Made by a program: the position numbers and the translations under genes. A model generated the notes under the pieces. It worked only from the letters and a program-made list of their open reading frames with translations, ran no database searches and was not told the DNA's origin. A stretch of 64,000 nt of DNA from Bacteroidales bacterium (GTDB lineage Bacteria > Bacteroidota > Bacteroidia > Bacteroidales > Marinilabiliaceae), in the NCBI GenBank assembly GCA_024401355.1, contig JAKSLF010000014.1, forward strand, positions 1 through 64,000, given 5' to 3'. Every line of letters begins with the position of its first letter. Position 1 is the stretch's first letter. Of this stretch, positions 1 to 8,376 are shown piece by piece.

Positions 1-553
1 AGGCATACTGATAACGATAGCCTATGATGAAACTATCGCAAGTGCACCAGCAGATACACCAGCAGATACACCAGCAGATACACCAGCAGATGCACCAGCA
101 GATACACCAGCAAGTGCACCAGCACGTGCACCACAGAATAGAATAGAAAAAGAAATATATAAAGAAAAAGAAATTACAGTTGTGTCGACAACCGTCGACA
201 CCCACCCCCCAAAACCTACCATCGATGAAATCCAGCAATACATCACCGACAAGGGATACACCGACATCGACGCCGAGGCATTCTGGAACTTCTATGAATC
301 GAAAAACTGGATGATAGGCAAAAACAAAATGTCTAAATGGAAATCCGCCATCGCCACATGGCACCGCAAAAACCTAATCGAACAAAAACAAAAGCAAAAC
401 ATAAAACACACCGACAATGACACCAATCAAATCGATAGTCAAAACCGACGACTGTGCAGCTCTCTTCAAAGCACCTACGAAGCTCTCAGAAGCGGCCAGC
501 TCACTTGCTGCAACGACGACATTCGAAGTGTTCGAGAAACGCTATTCGATTGA
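1..553 (+). CDS. Hypothetical replication-type protein, 3' part
   Basis: The reading frame is open from the left edge of the window, so the gene starts outside it. After about 12 residues comes a low-complexity linker made of PADT/PASA units encoded by a 12-bp DNA repeat, then a charged stretch (IEKEIYKEKE), then a compact C-terminal domain with the pattern GYTDIDAEAFWNFYESKNWM and a following SKWKSAIATWHRKN. That domain resembles the C-terminal part of Bacteroidota proteins related to phage and plasmid replication/primosome factors; this is recognition from memory, not a search. The last ~40 residues overlap the next gene by 137 bp in another frame and look like unselected read-through, so the ancestral stop may have been lost. 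Function is inferred and uncertain. Confidence 0.6.
   Translation, partial: GILITIAYDETIASAPADTPADTPADTPADAPADTPASAPARAPQNRIEKEIYKEKEITVVSTTVDTHPPKPTIDEIQQYITDKGYTDIDAEAFWNFYESKNWMIGKNKMSKWKSAIATWHRKNLIEQKQKQNIKHTDNDTNQIDSQNRRLCSSLQSTYEALRSGQLTCCNDDIRSVRETLFD
38..133. repeat. Eight 12-bp tandem units inside a coding linker
   Basis: Eight consecutive 12-bp units of the form gcagatacacca, with variants gcaagtgcacca, gcagatgcacca and gcacgtgcacca, encode Ala-Asp-Thr-Pro-type repeats. Copy-number change would keep the frame because 12 is a multiple of 3. Confidence 0.95.
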
Positions 554-956
554 CAACGAAAGCTACTGCGCCGCACACGTCGACAAGGCTATCACCGCAC
601 ATTCTCCATCTCTCGAAATCGTCTGCGAGGCTTACGGCGAGACCCCTACTATCACCTGGCTCTTCTCGCACCTCGCTAGCCTCCCGTTGTCCACTGGTGT
701 CAACAAGGGCGTCGAGATCACACCGATGCAGATCACTTCCATGGCTCGCACTATCCTCGCCAACTATCCTAAGCTCCGAGTTACGTCGCTACTCGTCTTC
801 TTCTCGCGCTTCAAGGCTGGATACTACGACCATTTCTACGGCTCCTTCGACCCCATGGTCGTGACTACTGCGCTCAACGAATTCGTGCGATGGGAACGCA
901 ACGAACGCAACGAAATTCTCTGGCGACAGGCCCGCAACCCTCCACCAAACCAATAA
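417..956 (+). CDS. Hypothetical protein, 179 aa, next to a replication-type gene
   Basis: This complete frame begins at ATG 417 and has uniform, C-ending codon use from its first codons, which supports the start despite a 137-bp overlap with the upstream gene. The protein is soluble, with no signal peptide or membrane segment. Notable blocks are an ARTILANYPKLRVTSLLVFF helix region and FSRFKAGYYDHFYGSFD near residues 130-150. I have an impression of similar proteins beside replication-type genes in Bacteroidota, possibly on mobile DNA, but cannot name a family with confidence. The overlap suggests translational coupling to the upstream gene. Function is unknown. Confidence 0.65.
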   Translation: MTPIKSIVKTDDCAALFKAPTKLSEAASSLAATTTFEVFEKRYSIDNESYCAAHVDKAITAHSPSLEIVCEAYGETPTITWLFSHLASLPLSTGVNKGVEITPMQITSMARTILANYPKLRVTSLLVFFSRFKAGYYDHFYGSFDPMVVTTALNEFVRWERNERNEILWRQARNPPPNQ

Positions 957-995
957 TTCTCAATTATCAATTCTCAATTATCAATTCTCAATTAA
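957..995. repeat. 14-bp tandem repeat (tctcaattatcaat)
   Basis: Nearly three copies of a 14-bp unit fill the gap between the plus-strand gene ending at 956 and the minus-strand gene ending at 981. Related TCAATT-rich strings occur near 41605, 42392 and 19525, always at gene ends. Confidence 0.85.
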
Positions 996-1442
996 GAGAG
1001 GCTGCTCCACTCGCAGCGCCAACCCGCTTGCCACACTGAGCGACGCTATTATATCCTCCAGCTCCTCGTCTGTCGAGAATTCTGCCGTCAGGCGGTAGTC
1101 GAGCCTTGACGCGTCATCAACTGTTATCCTGACGTCGTATGCCTCTTCGATGTCACTGATAATCTGACCTATCGGCGCCTCGTGATATGTCAGCGTCTTG
1201 TGGCGAGGCATGTCGAGGACGTATGCGTCGATCATTGCATAGCTGATGCTCGATACTATTATGACGCTTGCGGCTATCGCAATCTTCTGCCACAGCGTGC
1301 GTTGGCGCTTGACTTCCACTTCGCGTGGCTGGTCGTCGAGCCTGCTCTTCAGGATGGCATAGTTGTCGTCGGTGGCTCCATATCGCCCCTTGGGAGTATG
1401 TGTGAGGCGTGATAGCTCTTCGATGTCGATATTCTTTTTCAT
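981..1442 (-). CDS. Short DUF4974-type anti-sigma-like membrane protein
   Basis: The 153-residue protein has a cytoplasmic N-terminus (about 1-48), one membrane segment (about 50-71, core IAIAASVIIVSSISYAM) and a periplasmic domain (about 83-148) with the pattern APIGQIISDIEEAYDVRI. That pattern is typical of the C-terminal DUF4974 domain of FecR-like anti-sigma factors. The central FecR domain that normally precedes it is absent; FecR proteins of this type are usually 300-400 residues, so this is a minimal version. It is the last gene of an operon with an ECF sigma factor, an STN-bearing TonB receptor and a DUF4249 lipoprotein. The inferred role is to relay a signal from the receptor to the sigma factor. 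It could instead be a degenerate remnant. Confidence 0.75.
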   Translation of the reverse strand: MKKNIDIEELSRLTHTPKGRYGATDDNYAILKSRLDDQPREVEVKRQRTLWQKIAIAASVIIVSSISYAMIDAYVLDMPRHKTLTYHEAPIGQIISDIEEAYDVRITVDDASRLDYRLTAEFSTDEELEDIIASLSVASGLALRVEQPLLIEN

Positions 1443-1459
1443 GGCTTCTCTCTTTGCGG

Positions 1460-2515
1460 TTATTGTTCGAATGCGTAATTGTTTTTGGGCTTGTCCTTCA
1501 TCATCTCATCGAGCTCTTCTTTCGTGAGCCTTTGCAGGTTATACTCGTCAAGCCTTGTCGATGCTGCGGTCGATATGGCAAATATACCACATCCACCCTT
1601 GATGTTGCTGTAGACTATCGGCGCGTTCTCCGCAATGCCCGAGCCTGAATATAGATCCAGCTTCTGCAGTCCTGAGAGGTAGTTATACTCGGCTTCGGTG
1701 ATGCTTCTCACTTTGAATGTCGTCTGGCGCAGCCTGTCTACTGAGTGATTCTCATCTTGCTGGGTGTCTATCTTTAGCGTGTAGCATCCGTTGTCAAAGT
1801 AGTTCGAGCGGAATATGTGATATTGGTTCGGTGCCTGCTCCAGCCAGTCTACCAGGTCGTCTGCTGCCGAATCTGCACTCGGCCGTCCATCGGTGAGCGC
1901 CATGTCATCATTGCAGTAGAATACTGGGCTGTAATTGTATCTGATGACAGGGCGGGGGTCGAAATAGGTCTGCTGACCAAAATAATATATCGTCTCGTCA
2001 TCTACTGTCATTCGGTAATAGCGCTTCTCCTTCGTGTGATTGTCGATGCTTATCAGGGTGCGACGAAATGGCTCCATGCTGTACTCTGAGTCATACTGGT
2101 GCACTTGCACTCTTTTGGTGATTGCCGTTGTCGATGTGCCTGTTATCTCCAGTGGCTCTGGCACAATGCAGGTCGCGCTGGCTTTCATGCCGAGTGAGTC
2201 GCTTGTCGCTTCTAGGGTCACTTCGTCGCCTGACTCGAAGTGGCTCTTGATGACATATCGGTCCGTTGCCGAGGTCACGGTCTCTGCGAGCTTCCCGTTG
2301 ATGTATATCGCCACTTCGGCATTGCACAGCAGGGTGGCGTAGCTCACTCCCGTAAGGTTCAGCTCCACTATGTTGCTGTCCGCCTCCGCTTCGAAGAGGG
2401 CGTTGATGACCATCAGTGGCTCTTCGTCAAATGTTATCTCACCAACCTCGTTCTCACATGCTGATAGCAATATCGATAGGCTGGCCAATGCTGATGCTAT
2501 AATATCTTTTCTCAT
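1460..2515 (-). CDS. DUF4249 domain outer-membrane lipoprotein
   Basis: From ATG 2515 the protein is 351 aa and opens with a lipoprotein signal peptide ending in LLSAC, Cys at about residue 20. A longer frame reaches 2614 but runs into the receptor gene and lacks a signal peptide at its start. The body starts with an extended beta domain (EPLMVINALFEAEAD, then AEVAIYINGKLAETV), characteristic of DUF4249 proteins, which in Bacteroidota sit directly downstream of a TonB-dependent receptor and are thought to be its surface or periplasmic lipoprotein partner. Here it lies 13 bp after the receptor. The substrate is unknown. Confidence 0.85.
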   Translation of the reverse strand: MRKDIIASALASLSILLSACENEVGEITFDEEPLMVINALFEAEADSNIVELNLTGVSYATLLCNAEVAIYINGKLAETVTSATDRYVIKSHFESGDEVTLEATSDSLGMKASATCIVPEPLEITGTSTTAITKRVQVHQYDSEYSMEPFRRTLISIDNHTKEKRYYRMTVDDETIYYFGQQTYFDPRPVIRYNYSPVFYCNDDMALTDGRPSADSAADDLVDWLEQAPNQYHIFRSNYFDNGCYTLKIDTQQDENHSVDRLRQTTFKVRSITEAEYNYLSGLQKLDLYSGSGIAENAPIVYSNIKGGCGIFAISTAASTRLDEYNLQRLTKEELDEMMKDKPKNNYAFEQ

Positions 2516-2528
2516 GGTAAATGTCGTG

Positions 2529-5336
2529 TTAGAAATGTAGTGTGTATGAAATTGCCGGAACAATCGGGAGGATTGATGTCTGGTAGAGGGTCGTCTTGTA
2601 GCCCTCGTCGACAATCATGCCGTCCACTTCCTTATATTTTGCGTTGCGTTCGGTGCGCACCATGTCTTGGTTGTGGTGGTTATATACGTTGATGATGCTG
2701 ACGTTGAGCGTGCGCGAAAAGTGCTTCAGCTGCTTGTGGAAGTTGACGCTTATGTCCATCTGGTGCGATGGCTTCAGCCTGTAGTTGTTGCGGCTGTCAA
2801 AGTAGTCATACTCTTTGTAGCTTACACGTGCGACATTGTCCGGACTTTGCTTCTTTTGCGGATCTATCAGTATTATGCGTTGCTTGGCCACGGTCTCATA
2901 CGAACCCGACATGATGTTCCATGTCGCCGCAATGTCTATCTTGTCGTTTATCTTGTGCATCACTACGATGTTGGCTGTGTGGCGACGGTCATATTTATAA
3001 GGAAACCATTTCCCGGCATTGACGCGGCTCCCGAATTTCCTGTCGGTCTTCGCTATCGTGTAGCTCAATGCTCCTGTCGTCTTGCCTACGGTGCGTCGTG
3101 CCGACATCTCTATGCCTCTCGAGCGACCTCGGCCCTCGGCCACGAGTTCCTGCCAGTTCCTGCTGCTGCCGCTGAATTCTTCGCCGTCTTTGTATTCCAA
3201 TATGTGACGCATCTCCTTGTAGTATGCTTCCAGCGTGAATTCCCATCCGCTCAGCGCGTTGCTGCTCGCTCCTATCGATACCAGGTTCGACACCATCGGC
3301 TTTATGTTCTTGTCGATTGGCACCCATAGGTTTGAAGGTAGCGATATTGGCGCCGACTGCAGCAGGTGTACGTATTGATGCATCATGGCGTATGAACCCT
3401 TCAGCCTCCATCCACGGGCTATCTGATAGGCTGCCGAAAGGCGTGGTTCCAGGTTGCTATACACTTTCCCTTTCACGGCAAAGAGGGTAGCGTGGAGTCC
3501 GGCCGACATCTGCCACTTCTCGCCTATGCTCATGTCGTCGTCTGCATAGAGGTCAAACTCGTTGCCCTGGGCTTTGTTGTCATGGTTCTTGAAGTTGTCG
3601 TTGAATGTCGTGTCGTTGTTCGATGTGTATGAGCTCGACGCACTTATGTTCGGACGGAAGTTGTGGAATATATACTGACCGCCAAATTTCATGTGGTGGT
3701 GCGAGGTCGGATGGTAGTCAAAGTCCATGATGCCTGTGAGGTCGTCGATGCCGCTGTTGATGTCCGATTTGAAGTGGGTGGTCTCGGCTGTCGTGTATGG
3801 CTGCTCGTGCTTGTGGAAGGTGCCGTCCCAGTCGCGGTAGCCAAGTGCCGTGTACGATGTCGATTCCATATCAGTGAGCTTCACCGAGAAGTTGAACCTG
3901 TTGAATGCCAGGGTGGCGTTGCTGAACAGCTTCGGATTGAAGATGTGGTTCCATCTCAGGCTGCTCAGTGTGTTGCCCCATCTCATGTCTGTTTCGAACA
4001 GGCTTTTGCTCTCGGTTTCAAATTCGTCAAATCTGTTCTTCTCTTTCGATTTCTCTCCTATTCCGAGCACGTCGCGTCCCATGTAGAACGATGCATAGAT
4101 GCGGTCCCTGTCGCTGAATATGTGGTTCACTTTGGCGTTGATGTCATAGAAGTTGAGCTTGAACATGCTGATGTCGGGCTCTTGAGCTTTCATTATCGGT
4201 CCAGCAATAAGGTCGAAATAGCTGCGTCGGGCGCTCACGATGAACGATGTCTTGTCCTCCTTTATCGGACCTTCTACTGAGAGGTGACTCGACAATGTGC
4301 CTATCTGTGCCATTCCATGGTAGTTGTGCATGTCACCGTCCTTGGTCCTCACGTCTATGACCGACGAAAGGCGTCCGCCATAACGTGCTGGAAATGATGC
4401 CTTGTAGAAGTCTACATGCTTCACCGCATCTGGTGTGAAGGCCGACATGAATCCCAACACGTGGTCAATGTTATACATCGGCACTCCATCCAGCAGATAT
4501 AGGTTCTGGTCCGGACTGCCACCTCTGACGTGCACTCCACTCGTCCCTGCCATGCCTCGCTGCACTCCTGGCATCGACTGGATTGCTTTCAGCACGTCGG
4601 GCTCACCCAGCAGCGCCGGCTGCTTCCTTATCATCTCCACGGGTATGGTCGTCGCTCCTGTGCGGCTGCTCGCTGCGCCAGTCTCTGGACGGTCGGCTTC
4701 GACGGTTATCTCTTCTATCTTGTTGTCTGCCGTGAGGTCGAATGTCATCGACATGTCCTCACCGACGATAATGTCATGTTTCTGTGCCTCATAACCTATA
4801 TATGATACGTGCAGCGTCCTTGTTCCCTCATGAAGTGTGAGGGAGAAAAATCCGTAGGCGTTGGTCACGGTTCCCTTGTGCTCGTCGAGGGCGTAGACTG
4901 TAGCTCCGATAAGTGTCTCTCGCGATGTCTTGTCTTTCACGTAGCCGCTCAGCGTGTATGTCCTGTTGCCTGTTGTGGTGGTGTTGTTTGTGCTCTTGCT
5001 GTCGCTCTGACTTTGACTCTCACTCTTACTCTTTTTCTTGGTCAGGGTGATGTGCTTTCCGCTGATGCGGTAGTTGATTCCGTTGGGGGTCATCAGTTTC
5101 TTGAGCACGTCTTCGAGTTGGGCGTTTTTGATGTCGATCATCATCGGCTTTTCGAATGTGATGTCCTGGCCATATACAAATGTCATCTCTGTCTGCCTCT
5201 GTGTAGCCCTGACGAAGTCGTCAAGCGTCGCATTGCGCATGTTCAGTGTTATCTCCTGCGCTCTTGCCGATATCGAGATAAATAGAATCGCTAATGCCTT
5301 AAGTATTGTTTTCATCTTCTTTTTTGGTTGTTTCAA
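2529..5336 (-). CDS. TonB-dependent receptor with STN signalling domain
   Basis: This outer-membrane transporter is 935 aa, or 928 aa if it starts at the second Met (5315), which begins the clear signal peptide. Domains in order: signal peptide ending at ARAQ; STN domain (about 28-98, motif LDDFVRATQRQTEMTFVYG); a Ser/Lys/Gln-rich linker; a carboxypeptidase-regulatory-like beta sandwich (about 130-208, motif SYIGYEAQ); plug (about 215-330, with GTSGVHVRGGSPDQNLYLLDG); and a 22-strand barrel ending in the aromatic C-terminus SYTLHF. The STN domain marks a receptor that signals to an anti-sigma/sigma pair. Both partners are here: ECF sigma upstream, DUF4974 protein downstream. With the DUF4249 partner it probably imports a peptide, glycan or chelate; the ligand cannot be read from sequence. 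Confidence 0.9.
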   Translation of the reverse strand: MKQPKKKMKTILKALAILFISISARAQEITLNMRNATLDDFVRATQRQTEMTFVYGQDITFEKPMMIDIKNAQLEDVLKKLMTPNGINYRISGKHITLTKKKSKSESQSQSDSKSTNNTTTTGNRTYTLSGYVKDKTSRETLIGATVYALDEHKGTVTNAYGFFSLTLHEGTRTLHVSYIGYEAQKHDIIVGEDMSMTFDLTADNKIEEITVEADRPETGAASSRTGATTIPVEMIRKQPALLGEPDVLKAIQSMPGVQRGMAGTSGVHVRGGSPDQNLYLLDGVPMYNIDHVLGFMSAFTPDAVKHVDFYKASFPARYGGRLSSVIDVRTKDGDMHNYHGMAQIGTLSSHLSVEGPIKEDKTSFIVSARRSYFDLIAGPIMKAQEPDISMFKLNFYDINAKVNHIFSDRDRIYASFYMGRDVLGIGEKSKEKNRFDEFETESKSLFETDMRWGNTLSSLRWNHIFNPKLFSNATLAFNRFNFSVKLTDMESTSYTALGYRDWDGTFHKHEQPYTTAETTHFKSDINSGIDDLTGIMDFDYHPTSHHHMKFGGQYIFHNFRPNISASSSYTSNNDTTFNDNFKNHDNKAQGNEFDLYADDDMSIGEKWQMSAGLHATLFAVKGKVYSNLEPRLSAAYQIARGWRLKGSYAMMHQYVHLLQSAPISLPSNLWVPIDKNIKPMVSNLVSIGASSNALSGWEFTLEAYYKEMRHILEYKDGEEFSGSSRNWQELVAEGRGRSRGIEMSARRTVGKTTGALSYTIAKTDRKFGSRVNAGKWFPYKYDRRHTANIVVMHKINDKIDIAATWNIMSGSYETVAKQRIILIDPQKKQSPDNVARVSYKEYDYFDSRNNYRLKPSHQMDISVNFHKQLKHFSRTLNVSIINVYNHHNQDMVRTERNAKYKEVDGMIVDEGYKTTLYQTSILPIVPAISYTLHF

Positions 5337-5388
5337 TTATTAAGACACGCGTCGTCGTGGTATTCCCTATTCAATTTCTGATTTTTTT

Positions 5389-5976
5389 CTATAATATCAT
5401 CATCATGTATGTTTTCAGTCCGTTCGAAGCATTGTCCATATATTTCTCTATGGCACTTCTTATCTGCTTGGTCGCCTTCTGTATCTGGGCGTCTACTGTC
5501 TTCTGGCTGATGTCTAGTTGTTCGGCTACCTGGGCGTATGTCATGCCGTCTTCTTTCACCATCGTGAATATCTCGCGACATCTCTCTGGCAGGGCATACA
5601 ATGCTCTCTCATATTGGGCAAATAGCTCTTCGTCAATGATTTTCTGCTCTGGCGTGTTGTCGTGGCTTGCTGATGCTTCGTCTATCTCTTCGTGCTGGTC
5701 GAGCTTTGTTTTCCTGAGGTGGTTGAGTGCCATGTTCTTGGTGGCTATGAAGCAGTAGGCCATGAAGTCTGTTGGTATGATCATTGTCTTCCTTCGGTTC
5801 CAGAGGGCTGCCAGTACGTCTATGGCTATTTCACGGGCACTCTCATCCTCCTTCACGTAATAGTATGCCGTGCGGAATATGCGCTCGTATGAAACGTCGT
5901 AGATGTAGCGGAATGCTGTCTCCGAGTCTTGTTCCTTTATTTGTTTTAGGGCTTCTGAAATGGTCATGGCAGGCAT
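5389..5976 (-). CDS. ECF sigma factor of the receptor operon
   Basis: This sigma-70 family protein of about 195 aa has region 2 (about 20-90, with DESAREIAIDVLAALWNRR) and region 4 helix-turn-helix (about 130-180, with MTYAQVAEQLDISQKTVDAQI). This is the FecI-like ECF class common beside Bacteroidota TonB receptors. It is the first gene of the operon, 52 bp ahead of the receptor. ATG 5976 sits directly against the T-run of the yebC terminator; ATG 5967 is an alternative start. It is presumably held or activated by the DUF4974 protein encoded at the operon end. Confidence 0.9.
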   Translation of the reverse strand: MPAMTISEALKQIKEQDSETAFRYIYDVSYERIFRTAYYYVKEDESAREIAIDVLAALWNRRKTMIIPTDFMAYCFIATKNMALNHLRKTKLDQHEEIDEASASHDNTPEQKIIDEELFAQYERALYALPERCREIFTMVKEDGMTYAQVAEQLDISQKTVDAQIQKATKQIRSAIEKYMDNASNGLKTYMMMIL

Positions 5977-5978
5977 TA

Positions 5979-6017
5979 TAAAAAAAACGGGCAGAGGTGT
6001 TAAGCCGTCTGCCCGTT
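5979..6017 (-). terminator. Rho-independent terminator of yebC
   Basis: A perfect 10-bp stem (aacgggcaga at 5986-5995 with tctgcccgtt at 6008-6017) is followed on the minus strand by a run of T. It lies 17 bp after the yebC stop and just before the ECF sigma start codon. Confidence 0.9.
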
Positions 6018-6034
6018 CCTATATTGGCTCCCTA

Positions 6035-6757
6035 TTAGAGGTTAGCGACTGTGTGATATACGTTTGTTACGTCTTCGTCCTCGTCAAACTTGTCAAGCAA
6101 CTTCTCGAGAGTGACCTTCTGCTCGTCTGTTACTTCCTTTGTCTCGTTTGGAATACGCTCAAACTCTGCACTTACGAGTTCATAGCCGTTCTCTTCGAAG
6201 TACTTCTGGAGTGATGCATAGTGCTCTGGCTCACCATATACTGTGATTGTGTTCTCCTCCTCGTCCTTGTAGAGTTCGTCTACACCGAAGTCGATGAGTT
6301 CCAACTCGAGCTCTTCCATGTCTACACCTTCCTTTGCCTTCACTGTGAAGACTGTCTTGCGTGTGAAGAGGAAGCTCAAGCAACCACTTGTACCAAGGCT
6401 ACCACCAAACTTTGTGAAGTATGAACGTACGTTCGCTACTGTACGTGTGTTGTTGTCTGTTGCACACTCTACGTAGATCGCAATACCGAATGGACCATAA
6501 CCTTCGAATACTACCTCCTTGTAATCGCTGGTATCCTTTTCTGTCGCCTTCTTGATTGCACGGTCGATAGTATCCTTTGGCATACCTGCTGACTTCGCTG
6601 AAGCAATGATTGTACGAAGACGGCTGTTAAGGTCTGGATCTGGACCACCGGCCTTTACGCACATTGTTATCTCCTTACTGAACTTAGAGAATGCCTTACT
6701 GTTCTTGCTGTTACGCGCCATGATACGCGCCTTACGATATTCAAACGCTCTTCCCAT
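6035..6757 (-). CDS. yebC: YebC/PmpR family protein
   Basis: The 240-aa protein has the standard family length and signature blocks: MGRAFEYRKARI at the N-terminus, KAGGPDPDLNSRLR near 35-48, MPKDTIDRAIKKA near 59-71 and YGPFGIAIYVECATDNNTRT near 87-106. The family covers DNA-binding regulators and, as reported for some members, factors that ease ribosome stalling; which applies here cannot be told. The protein is cytoplasmic. It is a single-gene unit with its own consensus promoter upstream (6824-6854) and a strong terminator downstream. Confidence 0.95.
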   Translation of the reverse strand: MGRAFEYRKARIMARNSKNSKAFSKFSKEITMCVKAGGPDPDLNSRLRTIIASAKSAGMPKDTIDRAIKKATEKDTSDYKEVVFEGYGPFGIAIYVECATDNNTRTVANVRSYFTKFGGSLGTSGCLSFLFTRKTVFTVKAKEGVDMEELELELIDFGVDELYKDEEENTITVYGEPEHYASLQKYFEENGYELVSAEFERIPNETKEVTDEQKVTLEKLLDKFDEDEDVTNVYHTVANL

Positions 6758-6823
6758 TGTAGGATTATATCTTTAATGTTATTATTCTTGTTACGTATTT
6801 GTGCTTTTTCGCACTTCGCGGTG

Positions 6824-6854
6824 CAAAATTAATTGAAAGTCAGTTAATATCAAA
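6824..6854 (-). promoter_or_regulatory. Bacteroides-type promoter of yebC
   Basis: On the minus strand TTTG (6851-6854), a 19-bp spacer and TAATTTTG (6824-6831) match the Bacteroidota consensus TTTG-N19-21-TAnnTTTG exactly, 66 bp before the yebC start codon. Confidence 0.8.
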
Positions 6855-6886
6855 CAAAAAACGTCTTAAAGTTGCGTCTTCGCTTG

Positions 6887-7480
6887 TCATTTGCCTTTCT
6901 TCTTCGCAAACCGCTCTACTTCTGGAGCCGCTTTTTCCATCTCGTTGTAGAACTCTTCTCCCCAGGCTCTGATGATCGGCTCCTTAAGAAATTTATATAC
7001 CGGCACACCTAATTTCTCACCCAAAACGAATGCTGGTTCACAACACAGGTCCCACTCGTGAAAGTTCAGTGCGTCAAACGATTTGTAGTGAGTGACACGT
7101 ATCGGATACAGATGACACGAGATAGGCTTTTTGAAGTTTATCTTGCCGTCGTTGTATGCCTGCTCGATTGCACATTTCCATGTGCCGTCTTTGTCTCGTG
7201 TCGTGTAGACACACTCGCGACCATTTATGATCGGGGTCACTTTGTCGCCATCTTCATCCACTACCCACTTGCCTTGACGAGCAATCTCTTCCTTCTCCTT
7301 TTCGTTCAGGTATGGCTCTACTTGCGGATATATCTCCTCCAGTATGCGTGTCTCCTCTTCTTCTAGGGGCGCTCCTGAATCTCCTTCGTCGCAGCATGAG
7401 CCTTTGCACTTCGCTATGTCACATACATACTTGCGAGTGAATATCTCAAAGCCTATTACTTTGTCGTCTATCTGAATCAT
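6887..7480 (-). CDS. DUF3109 family cysteine-rich protein
   Basis: From ATG 7480 the protein is 197 aa and starts MIQIDDKVIGFEIF, as the family usually does; a 10-residue longer frame from 7510 is less likely. Close to the N-terminus lies CDIAKCKGSCC followed by EGDSGAPLEEEE, the DUF3109 hallmark. More cysteines follow (ECVYTT, WKCAIEQA, SCHLYPIR, DLCCEP), suggesting a metal- or cluster-binding fold related to YkgJ-type CxxCxxCC proteins; this is inference. The function of the family is not established. It sits downstream of the zinc-ribbon gene, separated by a terminator. Confidence 0.85.
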   Translation of the reverse strand: MIQIDDKVIGFEIFTRKYVCDIAKCKGSCCDEGDSGAPLEEEETRILEEIYPQVEPYLNEKEKEEIARQGKWVVDEDGDKVTPIINGRECVYTTRDKDGTWKCAIEQAYNDGKINFKKPISCHLYPIRVTHYKSFDALNFHEWDLCCEPAFVLGEKLGVPVYKFLKEPIIRAWGEEFYNEMEKAAPEVERFAKKKGK

Positions 7481-7518
7481 GAATGTTGTTTGATTGTGGT
7501 CTCGAAACATTGTGAAAC

Positions 7519-7548
7519 AAAAATTGCCACACTTCTATATGTGGCAAT
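7519..7548 (-). terminator. Rho-independent terminator after the zinc-ribbon gene
   Basis: A 9-bp stem (attgccaca 7523-7531 with tgtggcaat 7540-7548) is followed on the minus strand by TTTTTG. It lies 46 bp past the stop of the zinc-ribbon gene. Confidence 0.8.
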
Positions 7549-7593
7549 CTTTGTTGCTTATTTTATCGATGCATTTCAACATGCTTCAATTTT

Positions 7594-8355
7594 TTACTTC
7601 TCGTCTGCTGGCTTGTCCCAGTCATCAACGAGGATTCGTCCGCAGTACTCACATACGATAATCTTCTTGCGAAGACGTATGTCAAGCTGGCGCTGAGGTG
7701 GAATCTTGTTGAAGCAACCACCACATGCATCACGCTGTACTGTTACTACGGCAAGACCATTGCGTGCACCAGAACGTATTCTGTTGAAGGCGTTAAGAAG
7801 TCTCTCGTCGATGTTCTTGCTGATGTCGCTTACTTTCTTCTCAAGTTTCTCTACATCACCCTTTGTCTCTTCCTCGATTGTCTCAAGTTCCTGACGCTTG
7901 CTCTCAAGGTCTATGCTGCGGTCCTTTACGAGCTCATGCACTTCCTCAAGCTGCGACTGCTTCTTATCCATGTCCTGAACATGCTCTCTGATCTTCTTCT
8001 CGCAGAGCTGCTTCTCCAGGTCCTCGTATTCTATCTCCTTGCTGATGGCGTCATATTCGCGGTTGTTGCGGACACTCTCCTGCTGAGCCTGATACTTGTT
8101 GATCTTCATCTCAGCTTCCTTTATTGCATTCTTTCGAGCTACAATGTTGTTGCTCAGTGTCTGCACCTCTTCCTCAAGGTTTGCTGCACGTGTCTGTAAG
8201 CCTTCGATCTCGTCTTCGAGGTCCTGAACCTCAAGAGGAAGTTCGCCACGGATTGTGTGAATCTTGTCAATCTGTGTGCAGACTTTCTGAAGATCGAACA
8301 GCGCCTTGAGCTTCTCCTCAATAGTGACTTCCTTAGTTTTCTTTTCAGTTGCCAT
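7594..8355 (-). CDS. Coiled-coil protein with C-terminal C4 zinc ribbon
   Basis: The 253-aa protein has a long antiparallel coiled coil (about 15-190, rich in Glu/Lys/Leu heptads) followed by a zinc ribbon with CGGC (about residue 212) and CEYC (about 235). This CT398-like architecture is widespread and of unknown biochemical role; nucleic-acid or protein binding is supposed. It follows the nif3-like gene by 21 bp, a pairing conserved in Bacteroidota. A possible internal promoter element (TAACTTTG, 8430-8437, minus) lies in the nif3-like 3' end. Confidence 0.88.
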   Translation of the reverse strand: MATEKKTKEVTIEEKLKALFDLQKVCTQIDKIHTIRGELPLEVQDLEDEIEGLQTRAANLEEEVQTLSNNIVARKNAIKEAEMKINKYQAQQESVRNNREYDAISKEIEYEDLEKQLCEKKIREHVQDMDKKQSQLEEVHELVKDRSIDLESKRQELETIEEETKGDVEKLEKKVSDISKNIDERLLNAFNRIRSGARNGLAVVTVQRDACGGCFNKIPPQRQLDIRLRKKIIVCEYCGRILVDDWDKPADEK

Positions 8356-8376
8356 ATTTCGTTTTTTTACTTTCTT

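Noticed and set aside
38..133. CRISPR-like array
   Set aside because: The units are 12 bp with no spacers and encode an in-frame Pro/Ala/Asp/Thr linker.
2516..2614. N-terminal extension of the DUF4249 protein
   Set aside because: The extension overlaps the receptor gene, is Arg/Ser/Thr-rich and precedes a perfect lipoprotein signal peptide at ATG 2515.
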